A stretch of 64,000 nucleotides of DNA from Erythrobacter sp. GTDB lineage: Bacteria; Pseudomonadota; Alphaproteobacteria; Sphingomonadales; Sphingomonadaceae. The stretch is from contig NZ_JAMWYX010000004.1 of the NCBI RefSeq assembly GCF_024305245.1, forward strand, positions 318,616 through 382,615, read 5' to 3'. The position numbers and the translations under genes are program-made. The notes under the pieces are model-generated. The model did no database searches and was not told where the DNA came from. It was given only the letters and a program-made list of their open reading frames with translations. Positions 1-13,868 of the stretch are shown piece by piece. Positions within the stretch are counted from its first letter, which is position 1. Each line of letters begins with the position of its first letter.

Positions 1-1319
<1,319 letters not shown>

Positions 1320-1341
1320 AGTCCTGTCTCGTTCCTGAAAT

Positions 1342-5982
<4,641 letters not shown>

Positions 5983-6258
5983 GGCAAAGGTCCGATCTGT
6001 CAGATGCCGACAAACGCGCTTTGCGCGCTTTGATGCTCGCAAGTCGACGCGCGCTCACCGGCAGGTCATTAGGGCAGGCATGGCCGCGGGCGGCCGCTGA
6101 TGCCCGGTTTCGGCCCCCTCATGCCGACAGGAAGCGGATTTGGCAATGGGTTTGCGCGAAGCAATATTTCTCGCCGCGCTAGCCAGACTATCGTTAGATT
6201 GCGCGCCCCGCATCACGCGGCGGGGTGACTTGCACCATTTGCGCCATTTAAGCGGGGC

Positions 6259-7176
6259 CTAGGCGGCGCCGCGCAGTTCCTGCAACCGGCCGATTGCGGC
6301 GCGCAGCGGCTCGCTGTGCGTGTCCGCGCGTGCACCCTGACTGAGGGCGGCCAGCGCCTTCAACGCTTCGGCCAGTGCCGCATCGCGTCCGGCAAGGTCG
6401 GCACGGTCGCCCTTCTGGGGCGCTGCGGCCTGATGTTGGTGCATCGCAGCGGCGAATCGTTCGACCATCTGGATCAGGCTGAGATCGCTCGGCGGCACGG
6501 CGCGCAGGCGTTCGATCGCGCTCGGGCTGACGGTGCGCAGCGCCGCGGGTTCTGCTACCTGGGCGGGCGCGGGAGCAGTTTCGGGGCGGAAATCGGGGCC
6601 GACAACGGGGTCCGCTTGCTTTGTTTCGAGGTCAACGGGTGCAGGTTCATCCACCCACACCGCATTGCGTCCCGCCAGCGCGGCGAATTCGCCGAGGTCG
6701 AGCGCGCGGGGCGGGGGAAGGTCTTGCGGCGCTGCTGCGGGCTCAGGCTCGGCTTGCGGCCTGAGCGAGGCGAAAGGTTGAGTCGTCACCGGTTCATCGA
6801 GACTGCCACTGCCCAGTTCCTTCACCGGGTCGATGGTGCGCACGTACCGCATCGCCAACGTCGCGAGCGAAGGGGCATCGACCGGCTGCGCGGCCTTGCG
6901 CGACATCAGCCGCGCCAGCAGCAGCATCGCCGCGCCCATGACCAACGCTGCAAGGCCCGCAAGCGCAAAGGGCGCAAACCCGCCCAGAACGCCCAGTCCA
7001 AGCGCGAAGGCTGCGGTAAAGATCATCGATTGCGGCAGCACCAGCGTGCAAAGGCCGCCCGCCGCCGCGCCCCACACGCCTAGGATCGGGGCAAACAGGC
7101 GATGGTTTCGCAGCATCTGGCGCGTGGCCCTGCTGCGATCGGTCTTGCCCGCATTCCTCTGCCGCCAGCCTGCCAT
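6259..7176 (-). CDS. Hypothetical membrane protein with proline-rich cytoplasmic tail
   Basis: A 305-residue protein that I do not recognise. It has a basic N-terminus (about 1-25), two closely spaced hydrophobic segments (about 28-55 and 57-90), then a long Pro/Ala/Glu-rich region (about 95-215) and a C-terminal part with helical, Ala-rich stretches. The topology suggests a membrane-anchored protein with a soluble tail. It starts at ATG 7176, 7 nt after the stop of the exosortase-A-associated glycosyltransferase, so it is probably its operon partner. No catalytic motif is visible. The 276 nt between it and gltB hold no gene that I can support. Confidence 0.7.
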   Translation of the reverse strand: MAGWRQRNAGKTDRSRATRQMLRNHRLFAPILGVWGAAAGGLCTLVLPQSMIFTAAFALGLGVLGGFAPFALAGLAALVMGAAMLLLARLMSRKAAQPVDAPSLATLAMRYVRTIDPVKELGSGSLDEPVTTQPFASLRPQAEPEPAAAPQDLPPPRALDLGEFAALAGRNAVWVDEPAPVDLETKQADPVVGPDFRPETAPAPAQVAEPAALRTVSPSAIERLRAVPPSDLSLIQMVERFAAAMHQHQAAAPQKGDRADLAGRDAALAEALKALAALSQGARADTHSEPLRAAIGRLQELRGAA

Positions 7177-7183
7177 GCGCCTG

Positions 7184-8455
7184 TTACCCTGCTTTCCGAT
7201 AAAGCCCCGCCGCGCCGCGATCGAAATCGAACGGGCCGGGCTGTTCTCTGGCTAGCAAGAGATGGTAAACAGACAGATAATTTCGCGCATTGGCGGACCA
7301 GTCGTGATGGTCCCGCACATGGGCGGCGGCGCGCTGCTTGGTCGCGTCCCACGTTTCGCGCGCACCGATCAGCTGCGTGAGTGCGGCGGCGCAGGCAGCG
7401 GGATCATCGGGCGCGAACAGGCACCCGGTTTCCCCGTCGGTGATCAGTTCGCGGTGGCCGCCCACGCTCGACGCTGCAACCAGCCGGCGCTGCGCCATCG
7501 CCTCCAACGGCTTCAGCGGGGTAACCAGATCGGTCAGGCGCTGGGCCTTGCGCGGATAGGCGAGGATATCGACCAGCGAGTAATAACGCTCCACCTCGGC
7601 GTGCGGCACCCGGCCAGTGAAGATCACCGCTTCGGGTTCGGGCAAGGCGGCGGCAGCAGCGCGCCACGCGCCGTCCATCGGCCCCGCGCCGACCAGCACC
7701 AGCCGCGCATCGGGGTGCACGGCGCGCAGCAGCGGCATCGCGGCGATCAGATCATCGACTCCTTCGTAAGCGTAGAAGCTGCCGATATAGCCGATCACCG
7801 GAGCGCCCGGCGCAATGCCGAGCTGCAATGCCAGCGCGTCGTCACGCAGCCGCGGATCGCCGAACAGCGACAGATCGACCCCGTTGGGCATGATCCCGAT
7901 CCGTTCGGGCGCAATACCGCGCGCAATCAGATCATCGCGCAGACCGTGGCAGATGGTGAACACCGCATCCGCCTGCCGCACCACCCGCGTTTCCAGCGCG
8001 CGGGTCAGGCGGTATTTCAGATTGCCCTCCGTCCCCGACAGGTTGCCGACCGCCGCATCTTCCCAGAAGGCGCGGATTTCGTAGACGAACGGAATGCCGA
8101 GTGCGCGGGCCGCGCGCTGGGCGGCGGCTCCGCACAATGCGGGCGAATGGGCATGGATGATGTCGGGCCGCCATTCTCGCGCAACCGCAAGGATCGCGCT
8201 GTCCAGCGCGGACACCTCGCCCAATTCGCGCAGCGGCGGCGGGCCTGAGGGCAAGCCCGGCGTGCGGTGGAAGATCAGCCCGTCGGCTTCCTCGGGGGAG
8301 GGGATTTGCGGCGCTTCGAGATTGTGGCGCTGTCCGGTGATCCCGCGCACCTCCAGCCCCAGCCCCTGCTGCGCCTTCAGAATCGCGCGGGTGCGGAAGG
8401 TGTATCCGCTGTGCAGCGGCAGCGAATGATCGAGGACGTGGAGGATGCGGGTCAT
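7184..8455 (-). CDS. Exosortase A-associated glycosyltransferase (TIGR04063-like)
   Basis: A family 4 (GT-B) glycosyltransferase of 423 residues. Its N-terminus RILHVLDHSLPLHSGYTFR is the hallmark of the PEP-CTERM/exosortase A-associated glycosyltransferase group, normally found in loci for an exopolysaccharide and PEP-CTERM protein sorting. Seen: the acceptor-side segment IIHAHSPALCG, the EIRAFWEDAAVG block, MPNGVDLSLF, and the C-terminal GT4 donor-site stretch PLKPLEAMAQRRLVAAS. It is divergent from the O-ligase gene at 8751, which belongs to the same functional group, across a 92-bp gap that should hold promoters for both. No exosortase or PEP-CTERM substrate is visible in the window, so the rest of the pathway must be elsewhere. 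Confidence 0.88.
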   Translation of the reverse strand: MTRILHVLDHSLPLHSGYTFRTRAILKAQQGLGLEVRGITGQRHNLEAPQIPSPEEADGLIFHRTPGLPSGPPPLRELGEVSALDSAILAVAREWRPDIIHAHSPALCGAAAQRAARALGIPFVYEIRAFWEDAAVGNLSGTEGNLKYRLTRALETRVVRQADAVFTICHGLRDDLIARGIAPERIGIMPNGVDLSLFGDPRLRDDALALQLGIAPGAPVIGYIGSFYAYEGVDDLIAAMPLLRAVHPDARLVLVGAGPMDGAWRAAAAALPEPEAVIFTGRVPHAEVERYYSLVDILAYPRKAQRLTDLVTPLKPLEAMAQRRLVAASSVGGHRELITDGETGCLFAPDDPAACAAALTQLIGARETWDATKQRAAAHVRDHHDWSANARNYLSVYHLLLAREQPGPFDFDRGAAGLYRKAG

Positions 8456-8547
8456 GCGGCGGTGACTTAACGCAACTGTGCTTAACGCGGCGTCAACTGG
8501 CTGGCGGTAAAGCAGTCTTGCCGCCCGCGGTTCGGAGCCTTGCCCCT

Positions 8548-8754
8548 ATGATCGATTATTTCGCGCTTGCTCTTGGCCATGGTCTCATGGCGATGGCGGT
8601 GCTGCGGCTGGTGCTGCGGCCGGATATGGACGTCGATCCGCTGCTGGACCGGTTGAATGCGGACATGGCAGCGAACCGCAAGGCCGCGAGCGCCGCAGGG
8701 CGGAGCGCGGCGCGCAGCGCGAAATCGGGCAAAGGCCAAGCGCAGCCCGAATGA
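8548..8754 (+). CDS. Small membrane protein translationally coupled to the O-ligase
   Basis: A 68-residue protein starting at ATG 8548 (MIDYFALALGHGLMAMAVLR). It has one hydrophobic N-terminal segment followed by a basic, Ala/Ser/Lys-rich tail. Its stop codon overlaps the ATG of the next gene in an ATGA arrangement, which suggests translational coupling and supports it as a real gene. I do not recognise a family. Its position before an exosortase-A-associated ligase suggests a role in the same surface-glycan step; that is inference from context only. Confidence 0.65.
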   Translation: MIDYFALALGHGLMAMAVLRLVLRPDMDVDPLLDRLNADMAANRKAASAAGRSAARSAKSGKGQAQPE

Positions 8755-10133
8755 TCGATATCGTCTTCCTCGCCTTTATTTTCTACCTCCTGCTGCTGGG
8801 GTTGAAGCGCCCGTTCCTGTGGGTGCTGCTGTATGTCTATATCGATATCCTCGCCCCCCAGCGGATCGGTTACTCGCTGATCACCAGCCTGCCGGTGTCG
8901 CTGATCGCGTTCGGCGCGGCGTTCGGCGGGTGGCTGGTGCTGGACCGCAAGGAAGGCGCGCGCTTTTCGGTCAGGCAAGGCCTGATGCTGACGCTGCTGG
9001 CCTATTGCTGGTGGACCACCGGCAACGCCGATTTCCCCGAGCCGGCCGCGACCAAGTGGGACTGGGTGTGGAAGGCGCTGCTGTTCGCGATCTTTCTGCC
9101 CTTCACTCTCACCACCCGCGCCCGGATCGAGGCGCTGGCGCTGATGCTGGTGCTGGCGGTGGCGACCATCGTGATCGGCACCGGCATGAAGACCGTGCTG
9201 GGCGGCGGCGGGTATGAAAACCTCAAGTTCTTCGTCAACGACAATAGCGGCATCTACGAAAGCTCGACGCTGGCGACGGTCGCGATCGGGCTGATCCCGA
9301 TGATCTGGTGGTTCACCCGCTACGGCACTGTGTTCCGCCCGCACTGGATGCTGACGGGGTTCGCAGTCGCGCTGACTTTCGCCTGCCTGCTGGTGCCGAT
9401 CGGCACCGAGGCGCGCACCGGGCTGCTGTGTATCGCCGCGCTGGGCGTGCTGCTGCTGCGTTACACGAAGCGGCGGTTGCTGTTTATCGCCGGAGCAGGA
9501 TTGCTGGGCCTCGCCGCGCTGCCGTTCCTGCCGCAATCCTATTACAACCGCATGGCGACTCTGGCCGCACCGGGCGGCGACGAAAGCGCATCGACGCGTG
9601 TGGCGGTGTGGCAATGGACGCTGGATTACGTTGCCGAAAACCCCACCGGCGGCGGGTTCGATTCCTATCGCGGCAACCGTTTTTCCTATGTCATGCCGGT
9701 CAAGGAAGTGTCCGGAAACACCACCAGCGTGACCTACAGCCAGGTGGTCGACGAAGGCCGCGCGTTCCATTCCGCGATTTTCGAGGTGCTGGGCGAACAG
9801 GGTTGGCCGGGCCTGCTGATCTGGCTGACGCTGCATGCGCTGGGGCTGTGGCAGATGGAGCGGATCTACCGCCGCTGGAAGGGGGCCGAGGCCGAGGAGG
9901 AAGCGTGGATCGCCCCGTTTGCCGCCGCGCTGCAGATGAGCGCGCTGATCTACATCGTCGGCGCTCTGTTCCAGGGGATCGCCTATCAGCCGGTGATGCT
10001 GATGCTGGTCGGCCTGCAGATCGGGCTCAATTCCTACTGCGCGCGGATCGATTCGGCGCGGTTTCTGCATGATCGCAGCATCCGGCGGCGCGATGCGATT
10101 GTCGGCAAGATACGCGGTGCCGTAGCGGCATAG
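8751..10133 (+). CDS. Probable O-glycosylation ligase, exosortase A-associated (TIGR03097-like)
   Basis: A 460-residue polytopic inner-membrane protein of the Wzy/O-antigen ligase type. The N-terminus MIDIVFLAFIFYLLLLGLKR and the following YVYIDILAPQRIGYS agree with the exosortase A-associated O-ligase family. About ten hydrophobic segments flank a large periplasmic loop (about residues 265-360) with the conserved RVAVWQWTLDYVAENPTGGG segment. The presumed role is transfer or polymerisation of lipid-linked glycan on the periplasmic side. It overlaps the small gene upstream by 4 nt. The family call is from recognition of the conserved N-terminus; the substrate is unknown. Confidence 0.87.
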   Translation: MIDIVFLAFIFYLLLLGLKRPFLWVLLYVYIDILAPQRIGYSLITSLPVSLIAFGAAFGGWLVLDRKEGARFSVRQGLMLTLLAYCWWTTGNADFPEPAATKWDWVWKALLFAIFLPFTLTTRARIEALALMLVLAVATIVIGTGMKTVLGGGGYENLKFFVNDNSGIYESSTLATVAIGLIPMIWWFTRYGTVFRPHWMLTGFAVALTFACLLVPIGTEARTGLLCIAALGVLLLRYTKRRLLFIAGAGLLGLAALPFLPQSYYNRMATLAAPGGDESASTRVAVWQWTLDYVAENPTGGGFDSYRGNRFSYVMPVKEVSGNTTSVTYSQVVDEGRAFHSAIFEVLGEQGWPGLLIWLTLHALGLWQMERIYRRWKGAEAEEEAWIAPFAAALQMSALIYIVGALFQGIAYQPVMLMLVGLQIGLNSYCARIDSARFLHDRSIRRRDAIVGKIRGAVAA

Positions 10134-10247
10134 CGCGCTGCGAGTCTGGGCCGTTGCGCTCCCCCTGTCGATGCGCCATGAAGCCCCCGCAACAGAGGCG
10201 CGGCGGGCACGGGATTTTCCGCCGTTTGACATAAAAGGAGGAGCCCT

Positions 10248-10697
10248 ATGACCCCGCAGGAACTGGCCGCCAAGGTCGGCGAGAATATCGGCACCAGCGA
10301 ATGGGCCGAAATGAACCAGGAACGCATCAACCAGTTCGCCGAGGCGACCGGTGATCACCAGTTCATCCACGTCAACGAAGACATGGCGAAGATGACCCCG
10401 TTCGGCGGCACCATCGCGCATGGTTTCCTGACGCTGTCGATGATCCCCTATCTCTCCGCCAACAGCGACATGCCGCGCGTCGACGGGATCAAGATGGCGG
10501 TCAACTACGGCGGCAACAAGACCCGCTTCATCGCCCCCGTCCGTTCGGGCAAGCGTATTCGCGGCCACTGGAAACTGCTCGAAATGGCCGAAAAGCGCCC
10601 CGGCCAGTGGCAGCAGACGGTCGAAATCACGATCGAGATCGAAGGCGAGGACAAGCCCGCCCTGATTTGCGAATGGATGACGCTGTTCTTCGTTTGA
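10248..10697 (+). CDS. MaoC/NodN-type (R)-specific enoyl-CoA hydratase
   Basis: A 149-residue hot-dog fold hydratase that would add water to trans-2-enoyl-CoA to give (R)-3-hydroxyacyl-CoA. Seen: the hydratase-2 signature ATGDHQFIHVNED followed by FGGTIAHGFLTLS, which holds the catalytic Asp and His. It has a near-consensus Shine-Dalgarno AAAGGAGGAG at 10234-10243, 4 nt before ATG 10248. It lies 48 nt upstream of a thiolase gene, which fits a short fatty-acid or PHA-precursor operon. Alternative roles within the MaoC group cannot be excluded. Confidence 0.92.
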   Translation: MTPQELAAKVGENIGTSEWAEMNQERINQFAEATGDHQFIHVNEDMAKMTPFGGTIAHGFLTLSMIPYLSANSDMPRVDGIKMAVNYGGNKTRFIAPVRSGKRIRGHWKLLEMAEKRPGQWQQTVEITIEIEGEDKPALICEWMTLFFV

Positions 10698-10745
10698 AGC
10701 CAGCGCACTCCCCCCGCACACAATCGAATAAAGGATACCCCCATC

Positions 10746-11927
10746 ATGGCACGTGACGCCGTAATCGTTTCCACCGCCCGCACGCCGATCGGGCGCGCTT
10801 ACAAGGGCGCCTTCAACGCCACGCCGGGCGCCACGCTCGGCGCCTACAGCCTTGCCCCCGCGATCGAGCGGGCGGGCATCGAAGCCGGCTCCATCGACGA
10901 TGTCGTATGGGGCACGGTGCTGACCCAGGGCACGCAGGCGGGCAATATCGCCCGTCAGGTCGCCTTGCGCGCCGGCTGCCCTGTTGGCGTCGCCGCCCAG
11001 ACCATCGACCGCCAGTGCTCGTCCGGCCTGATGGCGATCGCCACCGCAGCCAAGCAGATCATCGTCGACAACATGGATATCGTCGTCGGCGGGGGTCAGG
11101 ACTCCATCTCGATGGTGCAGACCCCCGAAATGCGCGTCGCGCCCGATCGTTCGCTGATCGCGATGCACAAGGATGTGTACATGCCGATGCTCGGCACCGC
11201 CGAGACGGTGGCCAAGCGGTATAATATCGGCCGCGAGGCAATGGATGAATACGCCCTGCAATCGCAGATGCGCACCGCAGCCGCACAGGAAGCGGGCAAG
11301 TTCGACGACGAAATCGTGTCCGTCACCACCACCATGAACGTGATGGACAAGGAGACGAAGGAAGTCTCGCAGCACGAATTCACCCTCACCAAGGACGAAG
11401 GCAACCGCCCCTCGACCACGCTGGAGGGTCTGCAAAGCCTTCAGCCGGTCATGGGTCCGGGCATGACCATCACCGCGGGCAACGCCTCGCAGCTGTCGGA
11501 TGGTTCGTCGGCCAGCGTGCTGATGGAAGCCAAACTGGCCGAACAGAAGGGCCTGCAGCCGCTCGGCCGCTATGTCGGCATGGCGGTCGCCGGGACCGAG
11601 CCTGACGAAATGGGCATCGGCCCGGTCTTCGCGATCCCCAAGCTGCTCAAGCAGACCGGCCTCAAGATGGACGACATCGGGCTGTGGGAGCTGAACGAAG
11701 CCTTCGCGGTGCAGGTGCTCTACTGCCGCGACAAGCTGGGCATCGATAACGACATCCTCAACGTCAACGGCGGCTCGATCTCGATCGGCCACCCCTACGG
11801 CATGACCGGCGCGCGCTGCACCGGCCACGCTCTGATCGAAGGCAAGCGCCGCGGCGCGAAATACGTCGTCGTCACCATGTGCGTCGGCGGCGGCATGGGC
11901 GCAGCAGGCCTGTTCGAAGTGTTCTGA
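10746..11927 (+). CDS. Thiolase (acetyl-CoA acyltransferase)
   Basis: A 393-residue thiolase of normal length that cleaves or forms 3-ketoacyl-CoA. Seen: the nucleophile Cys91 in [11 protein letters not shown], the basic residue of the [10 protein letters not shown] segment (His), the NEAFA motif, and the second catalytic cysteine in [13 protein letters not shown] 10746 is preceded by AAAGGA. It sits downstream of a MaoC hydratase and ends in a strong hairpin terminator at 12013-12040, so the two genes probably form one transcript. Whether it is biosynthetic or degradative cannot be decided from sequence. Confidence 0.94.
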   Translation: MARDAVIVSTARTPIGRAYKGAFNATPGATLGAYSLAPAIERAGIEAGSIDDVVWGTVLTQGTQAGNIARQVALRAGCPVGVAAQTIDRQCSSGLMAIATAAKQIIVDNMDIVVGGGQDSISMVQTPEMRVAPDRSLIAMHKDVYMPMLGTAETVAKRYNIGREAMDEYALQSQMRTAAAQEAGKFDDEIVSVTTTMNVMDKETKEVSQHEFTLTKDEGNRPSTTLEGLQSLQPVMGPGMTITAGNASQLSDGSSASVLMEAKLAEQKGLQPLGRYVGMAVAGTEPDEMGIGPVFAIPKLLKQTGLKMDDIGLWELNEAFAVQVLYCRDKLGIDNDILNVNGGSISIGHPYGMTGARCTGHALIEGKRRGAKYVVVTMCVGGGMGAAGLFEVF

Positions 11928-11940
11928 GGAAAGGGTCTTC

Positions 11941-12000
11941 GTCGGCCTACCGGTTCAACCTGCGGTTGTGCTTCGCAACCGCAGGTTGAACCGGGCCGAC
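11941..12000. repeat. 60-nt near-perfect inverted repeat (long hairpin)
   Basis: The segment folds on itself: GTCGGC at 11941-11946 pairs with GCCGAC at 11995-12000, then after a 3-nt bulge 19 bases (CCGGTTCAACCTGCGGTTG, 11950-11968) pair perfectly with 11976-11994 around a 7-nt loop TGCTTCG. It starts 13 nt after the thiolase stop and is not itself followed by a T-run; a separate terminator follows at 12013. It may be an intergenic palindromic repeat element, an mRNA 3'-stabilising structure or a small RNA. Confidence 0.85.
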
Positions 12001-12012
12001 TACCGATAACAG

Positions 12013-12040
12013 ACGGCGCGGGAGGCAACTCCCGCGCCGT
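12013..12040 (+). terminator. Rho-independent terminator after the maoC-thiolase operon
   Basis: A 12-bp GC-rich stem (ACGGCGCGGGAG paired with CTCCCGCGCCGT) closes a GCAA tetraloop and is followed by TTTGCG. It ends the transcript of the thiolase gene on the plus strand. Confidence 0.8.
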
Positions 12041-12140
12041 TTGCGTATCGGATTGGCGTACGGCAGAACGTCGGCTTTCGGGGAGAGGGCTGGCGCTGGT
12101 GAATGGCGGGAAGTGGGTGGGAAGTTGCCACTTTAAGATC

Positions 12141-12171
12141 CGTCGCCCCGTGCTTGACACGGGGCTTGGCT
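12141..12171. repeat. Left 31-bp inverted repeat flanking the GIY-YIG gene
   Basis: This 31-bp sequence is the exact reverse complement of 12516-12546. It contains an inner palindrome, CCCCGTG (12146-12152), spacer CTTGA, CACGGGG (12158-12164), so each arm can also form its own hairpin. Together the arms enclose 406 bp that contain only the GIY-YIG gene. The arrangement resembles a small mobile or REP-like unit. Confidence 0.9.
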
Positions 12172-12205
12172 TTTCTTTTGTCGCCGTTGCCGCGATACCC
12201 GGATC

Positions 12206-12517
12206 ATGGCGAAGGGCGGCTGGGTCTACATCGTGGCGAACCGCTACCGCGGCGGGATGTATGTCGGCGTCACCTCGGATGCTTTGGCCCGCGTGTATCA
12301 GCACCGCGAGGGGATGGGCTCGCGCCATGTCGCTGATTTTGCGAAGACCCGGCTGGTCTATGTCGAGCGCCACGAAGAGATCGAACAGGCAATTGCCCGG
12401 GAGAAGCTGGTCAAGAAATGGCGACGTGAATGGAAATTTGCGCTGATCGAGGCAGACAATCCGGAGTGGGGCGATCTTTGGGAACAATGGTTCGCACCGC
12501 CGCCGGAGCAAAAATAG
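12206..12517 (+). CDS. GIY-YIG nuclease family protein (COG2827 type)
   Basis: A 103-residue single-domain GIY-YIG endonuclease-like protein. Seen: WVYIVANR (the GIY strand), MYVGVT (the YIG strand), R29 in ALARVYQHREG, and E65 in the AIAREKLVKKWRREWK helix, the positions of the catalytic Arg and Glu in this family. No partner domain is present. The gene lies between two perfect 31-bp inverted repeats and its stop codon TAG (12515-12517) falls inside the right repeat, so gene and repeats look like one unit. The cellular role of these small proteins is not established; a role in mobilising or maintaining the repeats is inference. Confidence 0.88.
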   Translation: MAKGGWVYIVANRYRGGMYVGVTSDALARVYQHREGMGSRHVADFAKTRLVYVERHEEIEQAIAREKLVKKWRREWKFALIEADNPEWGDLWEQWFAPPPEQK

Positions 12518-12546
12518 CCAAGCCCCGTGTCAAGCACGGGGCGACG
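12516..12546. repeat. Right 31-bp inverted repeat flanking the GIY-YIG gene
   Basis: Exact reverse complement of 12141-12171. It begins at the last two bases of the GIY-YIG stop codon and carries the same inner CCCCGTG/CACGGGG palindrome. Perfect identity over 31 bp suggests recent duplication or ongoing homogenisation. Confidence 0.9.
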
Positions 12547-12676
12547 AACTTGGGAACGGGAACGTTGGGGTCGATAGCCGAACGGCGGCTTTTGTCCCGC
12601 GTACCCCGAAGACCGACATGCGCTCATCAGCCCGACTTCGCCGCATTCCCCGAACCACCGCACGCACGGCAGCGTT

Positions 12677-13096
12677 TCAGCTTGCGAACAATTGCCCCAT
12701 ATCGGCGAAGGCCTTGAACTCCAGCGCGTTGCCTGATGGGTCGCGCAGGAACATCGTCGCCTGTTCGCCCGGCTGGCCCTTGAAACGGATGGTCGGCTCG
12801 ATCACGAAGGCAGTGCCGGCGGCGCGCAGGCGTTCGGCCAGCGCCTCCCACTTGTCCATCGACAGCACCAGCCCGAAATGCGGCACCGGCACGCCGTGGC
12901 CGTCGACATGGGTGTTGGCCCGGTCGCCCGCCTGCCCCGGGGCGAGGTGGGCGACGATCTGGTGGCCGTGAAAGTCGAAATCGATCCACTCGGCCGAAGA
13001 GCGCCCCTCGGCGCAGCCCATCGCCTCGCCATAGAACGCGCGCGCGGCGGCAAGATCATCGACCGGGAAGGCGAGGTGGAACGGGGGCAGGTTCAT
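12677..13096 (-). CDS. VOC family protein (glyoxalase/bleomycin-resistance fold)
   Basis: A 139-residue protein with the two beta-alpha-beta-beta-beta modules of the vicinal oxygen chelate superfamily. Seen: [17 protein letters not shown] at the start, the [14 protein letters not shown] block at the second module, and the C-terminal [15 protein letters not shown], where the Glu would be a metal ligand. The substrate cannot be predicted; members include glyoxalases, dioxygenases and antibiotic-binding proteins. It is a single gene divergent from the GST-like gene. Confidence 0.88.
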   Translation of the reverse strand: MNLPPFHLAFPVDDLAAARAFYGEAMGCAEGRSSAEWIDFDFHGHQIVAHLAPGQAGDRANTHVDGHGVPVPHFGLVLSMDKWEALAERLRAAGTAFVIEPTIRFKGQPGEQATMFLRDPSGNALEFKAFADMGQLFAS

Positions 13097-13205
13097 GCGG
13101 CAGACTCCTGATTACCCGCCTGCGATAGCCCGTTCAGCCTCGACAGTGCCAGAGTGAATATCTACGGCAGCCCATCAAACCGTCTGGCAAGGTGGAGCGC
13201 AGACC

Positions 13206-13868
13206 ATGAAGCTGATTATCGGCAACAAGAACTATTCGAGCTGGAGCTTGCGCGGCTGGCTCGCGGCCAAGCAATCGGGCCTGCATTTCGACGAGCTGAC
13301 CGTGCCGATCATGGGCGAGGAATGGGACCGGCTCAAACACGACATGGGCGAGGTGCAGCCTTCCAGCGGCAAGGTGCCGATCCTGTGGGATGGCGACGCG
13401 GTGGTCTGGGATAGCCTGGCGATTCTGGAATACCTCGCCGACAAGGTCGGGCGCGAACGGTTCTGGCCGCGTGACGAGGCAGCCCGCGCGATGGCGCGCG
13501 CGATGGTGGCGGAGATGCACTCGGGCTACGTTGCCTTGCGCAAGGAAATGCCGATGAACATCCGCCGCCGGGTCGATCTGCCGGGCGTGTCCGACCAGAC
13601 CCGCCACGATATCGTACGCATTCTGACCCTGTGGGCCGAAGCTCGCGCGCGCTATGGCAATGCCGGCCCCTATCTGTTCGGAACCTTCGGCGCGGCCGAC
13701 ATATTCTATGCTCCGGTGGTGACCCGCTTCGCCACCTACGGCATCGCCGTTCCGGGCTTTGCGCAGGCCTACATGCAGGCGATTACGGAACATGACTGGA
13801 TGCGCGAATGGACCGGCGCGGCCGAGGACGAACAATGGGTGATCGAACAATACGAGCAAATCGCATGA
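13206..13868 (+). CDS. Glutathione S-transferase family protein
   Basis: A 220-residue GST-like protein. The N-terminal thioredoxin-like domain (about 1-80) starts KLIIGNKNYSSWSLRGWLA with the Ser-rich active-site loop, followed by SSGKVPILWDGD and WDSLAILEYLAD, which form the glutathione-binding site. The C-terminal half is helical. The start ATG 13206 has GGTGGAG upstream. It overlaps the S1/P1 nuclease gene by 4 nt (ATGA), so the two are co-translated, although no functional link is obvious. Confidence 0.92.
   Translation: MKLIIGNKNYSSWSLRGWLAAKQSGLHFDELTVPIMGEEWDRLKHDMGEVQPSSGKVPILWDGDAVVWDSLAILEYLADKVGRERFWPRDEAARAMARAMVAEMHSGYVALRKEMPMNIRRRVDLPGVSDQTRHDIVRILTLWAEARARYGNAGPYLFGTFGAADIFYAPVVTRFATYGIAVPGFAQAYMQAITEHDWMREWTGAAEDEQWVIEQYEQIA

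Noticed and set aside
5983..6258. Riboswitch or RNA leader upstream of gltB
   Set aside because: Only a weak CCCCGC/GCGGGG stem is visible; nothing matches a known riboswitch core.
8556..11828. Open frame of 1090 codons on the minus strand
   Set aside because: It lies antisense to the O-ligase, MaoC and thiolase genes, has low-complexity His/Arg/Gln-rich translation and no recognisable domain; it is a shadow of GC-rich coding DNA.
11950..11994. tRNA-like sequence (GGTTCAACC)
   Set aside because: The sequence is a plain hairpin with no cloverleaf arms.
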